NCBI GenBank assembly: GCA_028683635.1
Contig: JAQUHL010000042.1
Location: 1 to 9,669, forward strand
Origin: Candidatus Cloacimonadota bacterium
Lineage (GTDB): Bacteria; Cloacimonadota; Cloacimonadia; Cloacimonadales; Cloacimonadaceae
Length of the DNA: 9,669 nucleotides
Reading direction: 5' to 3'
Each line of letters starts with the position of its first letter. Positions within the stretch are counted from its first letter, which is position 1. Shown in pieces: positions 1 to 9,400 of this stretch. Below the pieces are notes generated by a model. The model had not been told where the DNA came from and searched no databases. It saw only the letters and a list, made by a program, of their open reading frames with translations. Position numbers and translations under genes: made by a program.

Positions 1-2986
1 CAGTGGGAATGGATTCCAGGTTAAACTTGATATTGGGTCTGTAACTGCTGATGCTACCGCCTGTGAAGGTGGAAGTCATATTGGAATTGTCGTCTCTGAT
101 AAAGCGGTAACCATTGCTTACAGAGGTATAGCGGATGGTTCCGCTCGAGCTGTAATTGGTAAGCAAGCCAAATCCTGTATCCACCACCAGGTTATCCACC
201 CCATTCCAGGTGAAGGGAGTGCTGAACTGCAGCATCTGGTAGCTTCCGGTTTGGGGGGAGAATGAGGCACTGGAATAGACGGTTACCAGGCCAGTTTCGG
301 ATTGCCAGGACAGCACATTGGTATCAGAGCAATGCTTCAATCTGATCACGAAATTGGGAAGCGCATAGATGGGAGCACTTACCACGAAGAAACCCAGGGC
401 GGTGATATTGATGGGGCCATATACTCCCGCGGCGTTGAGTTCTGCAGCGGTATAGATCGCCTGTCCGTGCAGGCTTTTGTAATATACATTGACAGGTGAG
501 CCATCCTGGGTTCCAGTCGTTGATGTGCCAGAGCCCAGGATCACATCCACCAAACTCACTTCCTGGGGGGTGGCATAGACGGTTTGGGTGGCTTCAGATT
601 CTCCTGAAGCATAAACTGCCTTCACATAGTAACTATATGTGGTTCCGTTGCTTACAGCCTGGTCTAAATAGGAGGTGGTGCTGATAGTGCTGAGCAGGCT
701 ACCATTTTTGAAAATCTTGTATCCGGTGGGCGCTCCTGATTCAGGAGCCTGCCAGGATAGGGTTACCATCTGGTTTCCGGGAGTGGCGGTGAAAGCAAGG
801 GGAGGAGCATAATACTGGCTGTGCGACGGGAAGGAGATATGATCCAGCCAGGCACAATCCGAGTTTGAAGATAGCGAGACATCCTTGGTGTAGGTCCAGG
901 TGAAGGTCCGATAGCCGGAGCTTACTGCATAGGAATGGAAAGCCCAATCCACCACCCCGGACCAGGATCCCATTTCAACTCCATCGATGTAAAACATCAG
1001 GAAGTCGTATCCAGATTCCGAAGAGACTTTCTTGAAGAAGCTGATGTTTCCGGGGCTGCTGATCTGGAGGCTGACAGAAAGGGAGGATTGCTGGTTGTGG
1101 TTAATCGTGCCTGATTTGGCAGCATATTGCCCGGCATAGCTTTGCGCACTCTGAACAACCCAGGATTGGGATCCGGAGTGAGTCCAGTTGTAAGCACTGA
1201 AGTTTCCGCTTTCAAAACCCTCGTCGGCAATGCCGAGCAGGCCAAGGCTGATCTGGTCCGAAGCCTGGTTGCCATCATTATCGAAGGCTTTGGCAGTGAT
1301 GGCATAGGAACCTGTGGATAATCCGCTGGTGTTCCAAGTCCATCCATATGGGAAGGAGTTATCAGTATAAGCCGGGGTTGAGACATCATTGAGAAAAAAC
1401 TCCACCCGGCTGATGCTTCCATCGGAATCACTGGCCGAGACGCTGATAGCGATCTGAGTTCCAACGTCATAGATGCCACCGGTGGCTGGAGCAGTGATCT
1501 GGCAACTGGGCATACCCGGGGTGAAAGCGTTCAATACGGATACGGTATTCATCCTGCCGGTTCCGAGCTTGCCAAGGTAAGCAGAATTTTGGGCATAATG
1601 ATCGTCCGTTCCCGCCAACAGGGCATTGGCAAGCTGGGTATTGGAGATGGTGGTTCCATTGCGGGAGGTGTAGGAAAGAGCCAAAGCTGCGATTCCTGAT
1701 ACGTGGGGGCAGGCCATGGAGGTTCCCTGGTAGTAGCCATAGGTGCCTCCTGTGAGAGTGCTGAGGACTCCGCGCGCCGAAACGCTGATGGTTTCGCCAC
1801 CCGGAGCTGAAACATCCACCCAGGTGCCATAGTTCGAGTAATAAGCTTTGGTATCCTGATTGGTGGTGCCCGCCACAGAAAAGGCTCCGTTGTAGCAGCC
1901 CGGATACCACAAGCCTTCGCTGCCATCGTTTCCGGCGGCAAAGATCGTGATTCCTCCGTTCATTACAGTTCCACCGCCGTGGGTATTGAAATAGTCTATG
2001 GCATCAAGCACATTCTGATCATATACTCCCACACTTGTATAGCCCCAGCTATTTTGAGAGATGGCTGCACCATTATCGGCAGCATAGACAGGAGCGAGGT
2101 GAAACCCATCACTATTGGTGTCAGTAAATACCTGGCAGGACATCAAGCGTACACCTGCCTGAGTTCCGTTCCCGCCTGCCACACCCGCAACGCCCACAGA
2201 GTTGTTGGTCACTGCTGCCACTGTTCCGGAGACGTGGGTACCATGGTCATGGGCTACAATTGTGGAAGAGTTGTATACAAAATTGTATCCCACTCCCGAC
2301 CAGATGTTGGCGGCCAGGTCAGGATGGGTAATCTGGATTCCGCCATCAATGATGGCGACGATCACGGAAGTATTGCCCTTCTCAATATCCCAGGCATTGA
2401 AGAGCCTGATATCGGCTCCGGGAGTGCCGCTGTTCTGGCCGGTATTGTTGTAGTGCCATTGATTGCTTAGCATCGGGTCGTTGGATGACCAGCGGGATTG
2501 ATCATTGGGATCAAGACGAATGGCACTGGCGTTGTCGGCAACCAGGCGTTTTTTGTATTCGGGCTCGGCCCATTGAACGAGGTCCTTCAGTTCCCGGTAG
2601 GCCATCACCATATCACGAAGCGAAGCGGTGGGCTCAAAACGAAGCTCAAACCAAAGCGGGAATCCCCACTCGCTGTGCCTCCAGGAAAAGCTCTTGCTGA
2701 GGGCAGGGCTATAGAAAAGCTGAGTGATTTCTTTGATCTTGTAGAGCTGGTTCAGGTCATCCAAGGCAGGCAACCCAAAGCTGGTGAGTTTTCCTTCCAC
2801 GATCGGAAGGGATTGGACATAGCTCAATAGTTTGGCATCAAGCTTGATCTTGATCCGGCCGGTTTCGATGGCAGAATCCGGAACCTGGTAGATATCGATG
2901 AAGGGGCGTTCTCCCTTTTGGGGTTCCATTGCACTGAGGGCAAGGCTGAGTAAAATCAGAGTGACAACGAGGATGGTAGTTCTCAT
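1..2986 (-). CDS. Secreted subtilisin-like (S8) serine protease with Ig, jelly-roll and FN3 tail, C-terminus cut by window edge
   Basis: This is a secreted endopeptidase of the subtilase family. Reading from the ATG at 2984-2986, the frame stays open for 995 codons to the left edge with no stop. Residues 1-19 form a signal peptide (positively charged start, long Leu/Val core, ALSA before the likely cut). Residues 20 to about 169 look like a propeptide. The S8 domain spans about 170-490: Asp214 in AIIDGGI, His248 in HDHGTHVSGT, oxyanion Asn353 in FAAGND and Ser423 in GTSMACPHVSG, so the catalytic set is complete. The tail follows: a bacterial Ig-like domain (about 494-582), a jelly-roll/MAM-like domain opening with GFESGNF (587-720), an FN3 domain (726-807), and a module starting near GSGTSTTGTQ (from about 809) that is still running at the edge. 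Such tails are typical of Bacteroidota/Cloacimonadota secreted proteins. A sorting domain may lie beyond the window; I cannot see it. The catalytic Asp sits in IDGG rather than the commoner DTG/DSG. The substrate is unknown. Its base composition looks more GC-rich than that of the A2M gene. Confidence 0.93.
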   Translation of the reverse strand, partial: MRTTILVVTLILLSLALSAMEPQKGERPFIDIYQVPDSAIETGRIKIKLDAKLLSYVQSLPIVEGKLTSFGLPALDDLNQLYKIKEITQLFYSPALSKSFSWRHSEWGFPLWFELRFEPTASLRDMVMAYRELKDLVQWAEPEYKKRLVADNASAIRLDPNDQSRWSSNDPMLSNQWHYNNTGQNSGTPGADIRLFNAWDIEKGNTSVIVAIIDGGIQITHPDLAANIWSGVGYNFVYNSSTIVAHDHGTHVSGTVAAVTNNSVGVAGVAGGNGTQAGVRLMSCQVFTDTNSDGFHLAPVYAADNGAAISQNSWGYTSVGVYDQNVLDAIDYFNTHGGGTVMNGGITIFAAGNDGSEGLWYPGCYNGAFSVAGTTNQDTKAYYSNYGTWVDVSAPGGETISVSARGVLSTLTGGTYGYYQGTSMACPHVSGIAALALSYTSRNGTTISNTQLANALLAGTDDHYAQNSAYLGKLGTGRMNTVSVLNAFTPGMPSCQITAPATGGIYDVGTQIAISVSASDSDGSISRVEFFLNDVSTPAYTDNSFPYGWTWNTSGLSTGSYAITAKAFDNDGNQASDQISLGLLGIADEGFESGNFSAYNWTHSGSQSWVVQSAQSYAGQYAAKSGTINHNQQSSLSVSLQISSPGNISFFKKVSSESGYDFLMFYIDGVEMGSWSGVVDWAFHSYAVSSGYRTFTWTYTKDVSLSSNSDCAWLDHISFPSHSQYYAPPLAFTATPGNQMVTLSWQAPESGAPTGYKIFKNGSLLSTISTTSYLDQAVSNGTTYSYYVKAVYASGESEATQTVYATPQEVSLVDVILGSGTSTTGTQDGSPVNVYYKSLHGQAIYTAAELNAAGVYGPINITALGFFVVSAPIYALPNFVIRLKHCSDTNVLSWQSETGLVTVYSSASFSPQTGSYQMLQFSTPFTWNGVDNLVVDTGFGLLTNYSSSGTIRYTSVSNGYRFIRDDNSNMTSTFTGGSISSYRPNIKFNLESIPT

Positions 2987-2996
2987 TATAAGCAAT

Positions 2997-3002
2997 TCTC
3001 CT
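2997..3002 (-). promoter_or_regulatory. Shine-Dalgarno site of the S8 protease gene
   Basis: The minus strand reads AGGAGA, ten bases before the ATG at 2984-2986. This strong match supports that start, which is also followed directly by a good signal peptide. Confidence 0.75.
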
Positions 3003-3188
3003 GCTGAGATAACATATTCAATTTCAGGCATAGGCTTGTGCTCTGTGCCCGCACCCCGGTTAGGATCACACAATCCATCCGGCGGGGCAGGTCTTTTGCA
3101 TCAAGCGTGCTTGTTTTCTTCAATTTGTAAGGTGCAATTCCGTCAAGAGCTTTGTTTGGGGAGGTTTGAGATGATAAATTCTCTTCAT

Positions 3189-3206
3189 TCCCGGTTCCGA
3201 CCGGGA
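3189..3206. repeat. Perfect 7-bp inverted repeat with 4-base loop
   Basis: The arms TCCCGGT and ACCGGGA flank a four-base loop, forming a compact GC-rich hairpin on either strand. On plus-strand RNA it can grow to nine pairs (3187-3208) with one G-U pair. On the minus strand it lies about 200 bases before the protease start and about 270 after the A2M stop. No U run follows it on the minus strand, so it is not a standard intrinsic terminator. It could be a factor-assisted transcript end, a leader structure or a protein-binding palindrome. Confidence 0.5.
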
Positions 3207-3292
3207 GTCCAGAAGAAAAAACTTAAGGCCGAGACTTTTTTGAAGCACTTGCGCCTCTGGTCATAGACTATCCGACCGAATGGGGCACAGGT

Positions 3293-3349
3293 ACCGCTTT
3301 TTAGCATTTTTTCCGTTCTTTCTTCAACTGTTTTCCCTGAAAGAGCGGT
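3293..3349. repeat. Ten-position inverted repeat with a 37-base loop
   Basis: ACCGCTTTTT (3293-3302) and AAAGAGCGGT (3340-3349) pair over ten positions with a single G-U pair in plus-strand RNA; in minus-strand RNA that pair becomes an A-C mismatch. The long loop makes a stable hairpin less certain, and chance occurrence is possible. No plus-strand gene lies nearby to use it. Confidence 0.3.
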
Positions 3350-3426
3350 TCCACATAGCAGGTCAAAGTAGAACTATCCCGATTCGTGGCGGTGGATATT
3401 TGCTCCTTCATGCCTGGTTGACACTC

Positions 3427-3464
3427 GATAAGCTTTGAATATTATTGCAGGTGGACTGCTTATC
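3427..3464. repeat. 7-bp inverted repeat just after the A2M stop
   Basis: GATAAGC (3427-3433) and GCTTATC (3458-3464) are perfect reverse complements separated by 24 bases. On the minus strand the repeat begins about 15 bases past the A2M stop codon, a usual place for a 3'-end structure. The arms are AT-rich, the loop is long and no U run follows, so a terminator role is only a guess. Confidence 0.3.
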
Positions 3465-3478
3465 CTGGAACTCATAAC

Positions 3479-6400
3479 TCAGCGTTCGATCATTAGTTTT
3501 ATCCCTTCGCTATGAGCAGTGAATTCCGGGGCATACATACACTGGATTGTAGCAATTCCATTGCTGAAGTTACCTGCCAGGCTCGCTCTCAGAGGGTATT
3601 CGAAAACATATGTCCCCTTACTTAAATACTCAATAAAGAAGTTCGTCGAAGTATCCATAGTGCTTTCATAATATCTCACGCCATCCTGCCACCTAACTCC
3701 GGAAAGGACGTTTACCGGTTCCAGGCCTGCTCCTCTCATATCCTTCAAGTGCAGGTACTCCATGTCACGGTCACTACGAAGCTCAATCCGGACGATCACT
3801 TTGTCGCCGACCCTTACTGGCGAATCTTTGCTTATGGGCACAAGTATCCTACCAGAAGAGGTGTTTTTCTCGACAAAAAGTCCCTTTTTCAAACTCAGGG
3901 GAGTTTGGGCTGGACTTATCTTGTCCATATTTTCAAAGTATTGCCAGTAAAGCGATCCCCAGACCGGAGCGGGATTAGGATTGCTAATACTAACTTCCGC
4001 CAACGAAGGTGTTATCTGATCTGCAGTCCAGGCATGTTTGAAATATCCTGTTCCAGCTTCAGGGGCTGAACCACTTGCTTGATAATAATCAAATAGCTTT
4101 CCACCGATTCTGACCTTTGTCGTCGAACCGGAAGCAAGCCAGTTTGTACCCTTGAGTAGAAGGGCATTACATGCCTGAACTGTCGCAATCGTTGTCTTCC
4201 AATTTGTAGTTTGCTTCTGTTTCAAGAGCCAGGTCTTCATGGCATTGACAGCCTTGTCATCCTTGCCGGCTTCACTGAAAGTTTCAATCAGCAGCGCTTG
4301 AGTCTGGATCGGCGCTTCATGCCAAAACCAACCGCGTGTATTACTTTCCCACCACATACCAAGTTCTTCATTGGATACCGAATGTTCCTTTAGCGAGGCA
4401 AGAATTCGGGCTGAAGCAGTTCCATCACCTGCCCTGTGAAGAATCAAAGCGATCAGACCCTGACCATACAGGCTGCTGCTTAACCAATATTTCCGGGCTT
4501 GATCCAGGAAGTAGTCATAAGCTTCCAGATAGTGAGGTTGAATCTTGTAGTCTTTAAAGAAAGATCTTGCATAAAGATATTGAAGCTCCAGATACCCGAG
4601 GTTTGGATCCTTGAGTTTTTCTTCCTTTTTGATCCTTTCATAAACCTCATTCATTTTTTTATCCATGAATTCCATGGCCCTTGCGAGCATGTAATAATCT
4701 TCCCCGCTGTATCCGAACCCTGTAACCCCGCTCTGTCTGAGGTGTCCGAAACCTTCAACGATATATTGTGTTACCCAACGGGATTCTCCCATGCCCTGGA
4801 ACCATGGCCATCCACCAGATGTGCTTTGATATGCCATCAGTTTACTTATCCCGAGTTTGCTCTGCACATCAAGTTTTTCCTGATCGAAGAGCAGCCCCAG
4901 ACGTCGCTTGTTCTCGGCCTCGTTTTCTGCATCTTGCGACCAGGGTGTTTCCTGGAGGAGGACACTTTTCAGTTCCTGATTCTTTTCCAGGTTGGATAGT
5001 AGCGCTGTGCTTCCTTCCCTCATCTTCCAGGCATCAAAAGTTTGTCTGAGCTTCGGATTTGACTTGGCAATGTGTGATGCCAGGCTGTGGGCATAGAAAC
5101 GGGAAAACATTTGTTCAATGCTCTCGTTTGTAGATTCCATCAGATAGGGCAGTGCCTGAATGGCATACCAGGAAGGATTTGATGTGAATTCCAAAGTTAA
5201 GCGATGATGCTTCAAGCTTTGAGAATCTGCCATATCCCTGAATTTCTCAAAGATGAAAGACTTATTGCTTTTGCCACTCACCGGCAGAGGCAGGCTTTCT
5301 GTCACCAGCATGCGATTGGAAAGAACAGGCAGAGTGTTTTCTTCCGCATCGGAGAAATTTCCTGTGGTGGTAGTAACTCTATATGAGACAGCAACAATTC
5401 CCGAAGGTACATCAATCTCCCAATTGAGATTTACACTTTCTCCCTTTTTGATTTTAAAGGTTTGTTTATTTTGCTCCAAGCCAAAATCTACATTAAGCAG
5501 TTTACCATTCAGAGCATCGAACAACTCGAGTTTACAGAACCCGGCAAGTTCCTTTTCATCCAGAGAGCTAACCCTTACCGGAAATACTATGCGATCTCCT
5601 TCCTTGAGAAAGCGTGGCGAATTCGGTATCACCATCAGTGGTTTTTGAGTCACTGCGATAGCTTCAGTGTAACCAATTTTCATATCCTGGCTTATTGCCA
5701 TGGCTCTGAATTTCCAGCGGGTAAGAGAATCTGGAATCTGGAAGGAGAAGCTTACTTCGCCCTTTTCATCAGTTCGCAATTCCGGATAAAAGAACGCGGT
5801 CTCTGCAAAATTGCTCCTGATCTGTATTTTCTGGGAACTCTGAGGTGAGTCATCGAAAAGCTCAGAGTTGTACTGCGTCGTGCTGGATCCCACAAGTCCT
5901 TTATCCATGATTGTTGTTGATGCATTGAAACGCACGCCATCATCAAGCTCATAGCTGGATTTATATTGTCTTATGTGATTATAAGGTTGAATATATAACT
6001 GGTTCCAGTAAAGACTTGGGAAAATGCGTTGTGGATAAGGTTGTGCCTCGTATCTGTCGCGATGGAAAAATGCAATTGTATTTACAAGACTTCTGTCCAA
6101 CCAGTTATGCGACCTTCCCATCCTGCCATAGATTGAAATATTCCAATCTGCTGTCTTGAAAGCATCCAGAGAAGCATCATACATCGATGCCAAGAGCTCT
6201 GCACTAACCTTGCCCCCACTTCTGTCTTTAAGTTTTAATCTCCATTCCTCAGTATCGCCTGGCAGGAGTTTATCCCGGAAGCTAAGATATTCAAAATCGA
6301 TCTCTTTATTCGTCCAGGGCACCCTGATTTCCTGGCTGTATAGATAAGCCCTGTTGTTGTAGATGTATGAAAAGTATATCCAAAATCCTGGCCTGTCACT

Positions 6401-9400
6401 CTCGCTAACCGGTATTACAAATCTCTTTTGTTCACCATTAAGAGTGAGAAGTCTCCTCTCCACAATCTGGTGGTTTTTTTCCACTTCATACAGCAAGGAT
6501 ACATTTTTGTAGCTACTGCCCAGAATGATTACTGCTTCTTCGCCGGGTTGACACTCAGTTTTGATGGGCACAAACCATTCCGCCTGGGGATATGGAAGCT
6601 TGGAGCTCTGCGAATCAAACAATGTGAAATAGCGCTGCTCGATAACATCCTGACCCTTGTGGATAGCTCTCAGCTCAATCAGATAAGCTCCAGGCTTCAG
6701 ATCTTTTAGATTTTTGACCTGTAAGTTATCCTTGCCTGGAAGCGAAAACTCCATGCTCCAGACCTCTTTATTTTTTTGCCAGGTGCTAATATCGCTTTCC
6801 CTGCCATAAGCATCATCAGGAAACAGTGCCTGATATTCCTTGCGGGAAAGCTGGAAGCGTGAAGGTGCTGTCCAAAGCTTTTTTCTGATAATATGTCCGG
6901 GATCCTGTAGCTTGTAGATAGTGGCTTTTCCTTTGATCGGTATATTTTTGCCGCTCAAGTTTGTGGCTATTATTGGCAAACTAAGTTCCTTTTTCTGAAT
7001 ATCTACCTGCGCTTCGATCTCTGCATCAAGAATAAGTTCCCTGTATCCTGCTTTGAGTTCAAGTTTTCCACTTCTGGTTTCTCCGCCAATGTCCGTCACA
7101 TCCACATGTACAACGAAAATGAAATAAGGGTTGTGCCTGGAATTGAGTTCCCTGTCGGCAATGGCATCAAAACTAAGTGAAAACCTTCCTTCTGAATCCG
7201 TTTTTGTTGTTCCGAAATCTATATCAAGTTCATCAGGGGCTGGCAATTCACCCCACCACCACCGCCAGAAGGGATACTTAACCTGCCTTGCCACCCTGTA
7301 GCTCACCATTGCGTTATCCACAGGAAAGCCGGCATAGGTCAATGCAGTACCATTCAGAGAAACATTTTGGTGCAGACGATATGAATCTTCTGGATCATCC
7401 AGTTTTACCTCGAAGGTGGGACGTTTATATTCTTCCACTTCAATGGACACACTGCCATATGATCTATTAATTGCAGAAACATAAAATGTACCAGATTGAG
7501 CATTCAGCGGAAGTGTGAAACTGCAGTTGAATGTACCGTACTCATTGGTCACGAGGTTTTTTTGGGTGATAACCTTGTATTTGGTATCTTCCAGTTTTGC
7601 CGTAATTTTTCTATTGCTTAAAAGTCCGGTTTCCTTGCTTGCCTTTGTGGAGAAAAACACCCCTTTCAGATACACTGTTTGACCGGGACGGTAGATCGCC
7701 CTGTCTGTAAAGAGCAGGAATCTCTCTCTGTATCCCTCGATATTCAATCTATTTTGTATATCAATGCTTCTGGTCGTCATCAGAGTGTCTGCACCATTGG
7801 TAAATATCAATTTGTGCCTCCAGTTCAGATTATCCATCTTGATGTCCACGAAGCCATTAGAATCCACTAAAGCCGTACCTTTCAAAACGGATTTTCTGTT
7901 TCCAGCGTCGTCACGGGCTTCGGTATAGTGGACTTGAGCTTCAGCACCGGTGAGTGGTAAGCCTGTTTTCCTGCTGGTAACCCTCATTATCCCGTTCCAG
8001 CTTTCAGGCTCCGTGTAATAAATATCGGTGCAATTGATTATGGCAGTTTGTTTTATTCTGTTGAAGTCCGAAGCTATCACCAGATATCGTCCTGCAGGCA
8101 AGGGATCGACAGGTAATTCATAAAATTGTGTACGGAAGTCTTCTTCATCTGCGATACTGAAGGTCTTTCCCCAGAATGGATCAGTCTCGAACTTTTTGTT
8201 AATTTCTTCGATTCTTGCCTGCCATATCTGTAGTCGAACATCCCTGCTCGTGAGGGCAGGATAAGGCATCCGGTATATATGTATCCTCACCTGCCGGATA
8301 TTTTGTACACTAAGATGAACCAAAAATGGAGTATCCGGTACAATATGAGATTCCGCATTTAACCTCATAGCCGGTAATCTGATGTTTCGTGATAAAGCAC
8401 TGCAGGATTTCCCTCCAAAGCTTTCGGGAAATGCAACGTTGCCTTCCCTGGCAAGTTTATCCGCAATTTCATAGTACCATCTGTAATCCTCAGCGGTCTC
8501 TCCCCGGTAGCGATTTCCCATTTTTTGGACGAAGAGGGCAAGTTTGAAAGTAGCAAGTGCCCAAACTTCTTGTCCTTCATACTTCTTTCTGAGTTTACGA
8601 AGAGATTCCTCATACAGAACATCGCCATCATTCAGGCCGCTGTATATATTCACAAATTCCAACCTTTGGAGATCAACCTCAACCAGCGGTGCCGGATCTT
8701 CATCCTGGCTGTGAAATCTGATCAGATCCAAAAATATCAAAATAGCCTGGTATTTCAGGGATAGAGTATCTGTAGTAGAGATCTTCATATTCATGAATGT
8801 TTCAGCAGGATCGAAGTATCTGGGATCCTTTAGACTGAATCGCTCTTTGGGAATTGTGAGGCTGGCTTCATCACAACGATAGAAATCCAGCGCTCTGTGT
8901 GCTAAAAAGTCATACAAGGTGGGGCGAAGAGCTATTTCCTCTTTTCCTCCGTAACGCCACAGCTCCGAAAAGTCACTTAACTTCAGTTGCTTCAAATCAC
9001 TACTTCTCTCCAGAGATAGCCGGAACTCACTGATAGCCTCCCTGTGAAGGGTTTTTAGATCCCAGGTGGCAAGGTCATCACGATCAAAATCCTGCCTTAG
9101 AGTCCTCTTCTGAAAGCGCTGACGGTTTTTTGCGTAATAATCCCAGTATAACTGCCCAAGCATGCTGTGCATGATCGCTGTGGCGGGGAAACTTGCCTTC
9201 TTAACCTGATCCTGAACTTTTTTGATCGATCTTGTGGCTCTAAAGCCATCGATTCTTTCGATAATTGCGAGCTGGTTTATCAAAGCATTGATCTGCTGAT
9301 CAGTCTTGTTGTCATATTCCGCAGCTTGATAGATCGAATCCAAAACCACAGACATCGAAGCAGGTAAACCCTCAAATTGAAGTTGTTGTACTCTCTTCCA

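Larger units (their letters stand above)
2987..3478. other. Intergenic spacer between the A2M and protease genes, no gene recognised
   Basis: About 490 bases separate the A2M stop from the protease start. No frame on either strand resembles a known protein; open frames that enter it are short or are run-ons from the antisense of the protease gene. It holds at least three inverted repeats (3189-3206, 3293-3349, 3427-3464) and short A and T tracts near 3215-3241. I find no classic intrinsic terminator (GC stem followed by a U run) for the A2M transcript, and no TAnnTTTG motif like the one before the A2M gene. The length and the strong separate ribosome site leave room for a protease promoter here, but I cannot point to one. 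Confidence 0.6.

Noticed and set aside
61..120. Apparent frameshift and early stop near the left end of the protease gene
   Set aside because: A first reading gave a stop in this stretch, but rereading the bases (AAT GGT TAC CGC TTT ATC) keeps the frame open to position 1, and the codon count from the ATG at 2986 agrees.
997..1941. Minus-strand open frames at 997-1479, 1467-1910 and 1549-1941
   Set aside because: They lie in other frames of the protease gene, overlap its catalytic and Ig-like domains, and their translations resemble no protein family.
1979..2470. Plus-strand open frame of 163 codons
   Set aside because: It is the antisense of the conserved S8 catalytic region, including the Asp and His motifs; it has no recognisable domain.
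2898..3266. Plus-strand open frame of 122 codons reaching into the spacer
   Set aside because: It starts in the antisense of the protease signal peptide, has mixed low-quality composition, and shows no convincing ribosome site or domain.
3196..3278. Eight-base direct repeat TCCGACCG at 3196-3203 and 3271-3278
   Set aside because: Two copies of an eight-base word within 500 bases can occur by chance, and no third copy or regular spacing was seen.
4499..4999. Plus-strand open frame of 166 codons inside the A2M gene
   Set aside because: It is the antisense of the A2M helical domain; the minus-strand frame has clear family motifs throughout.
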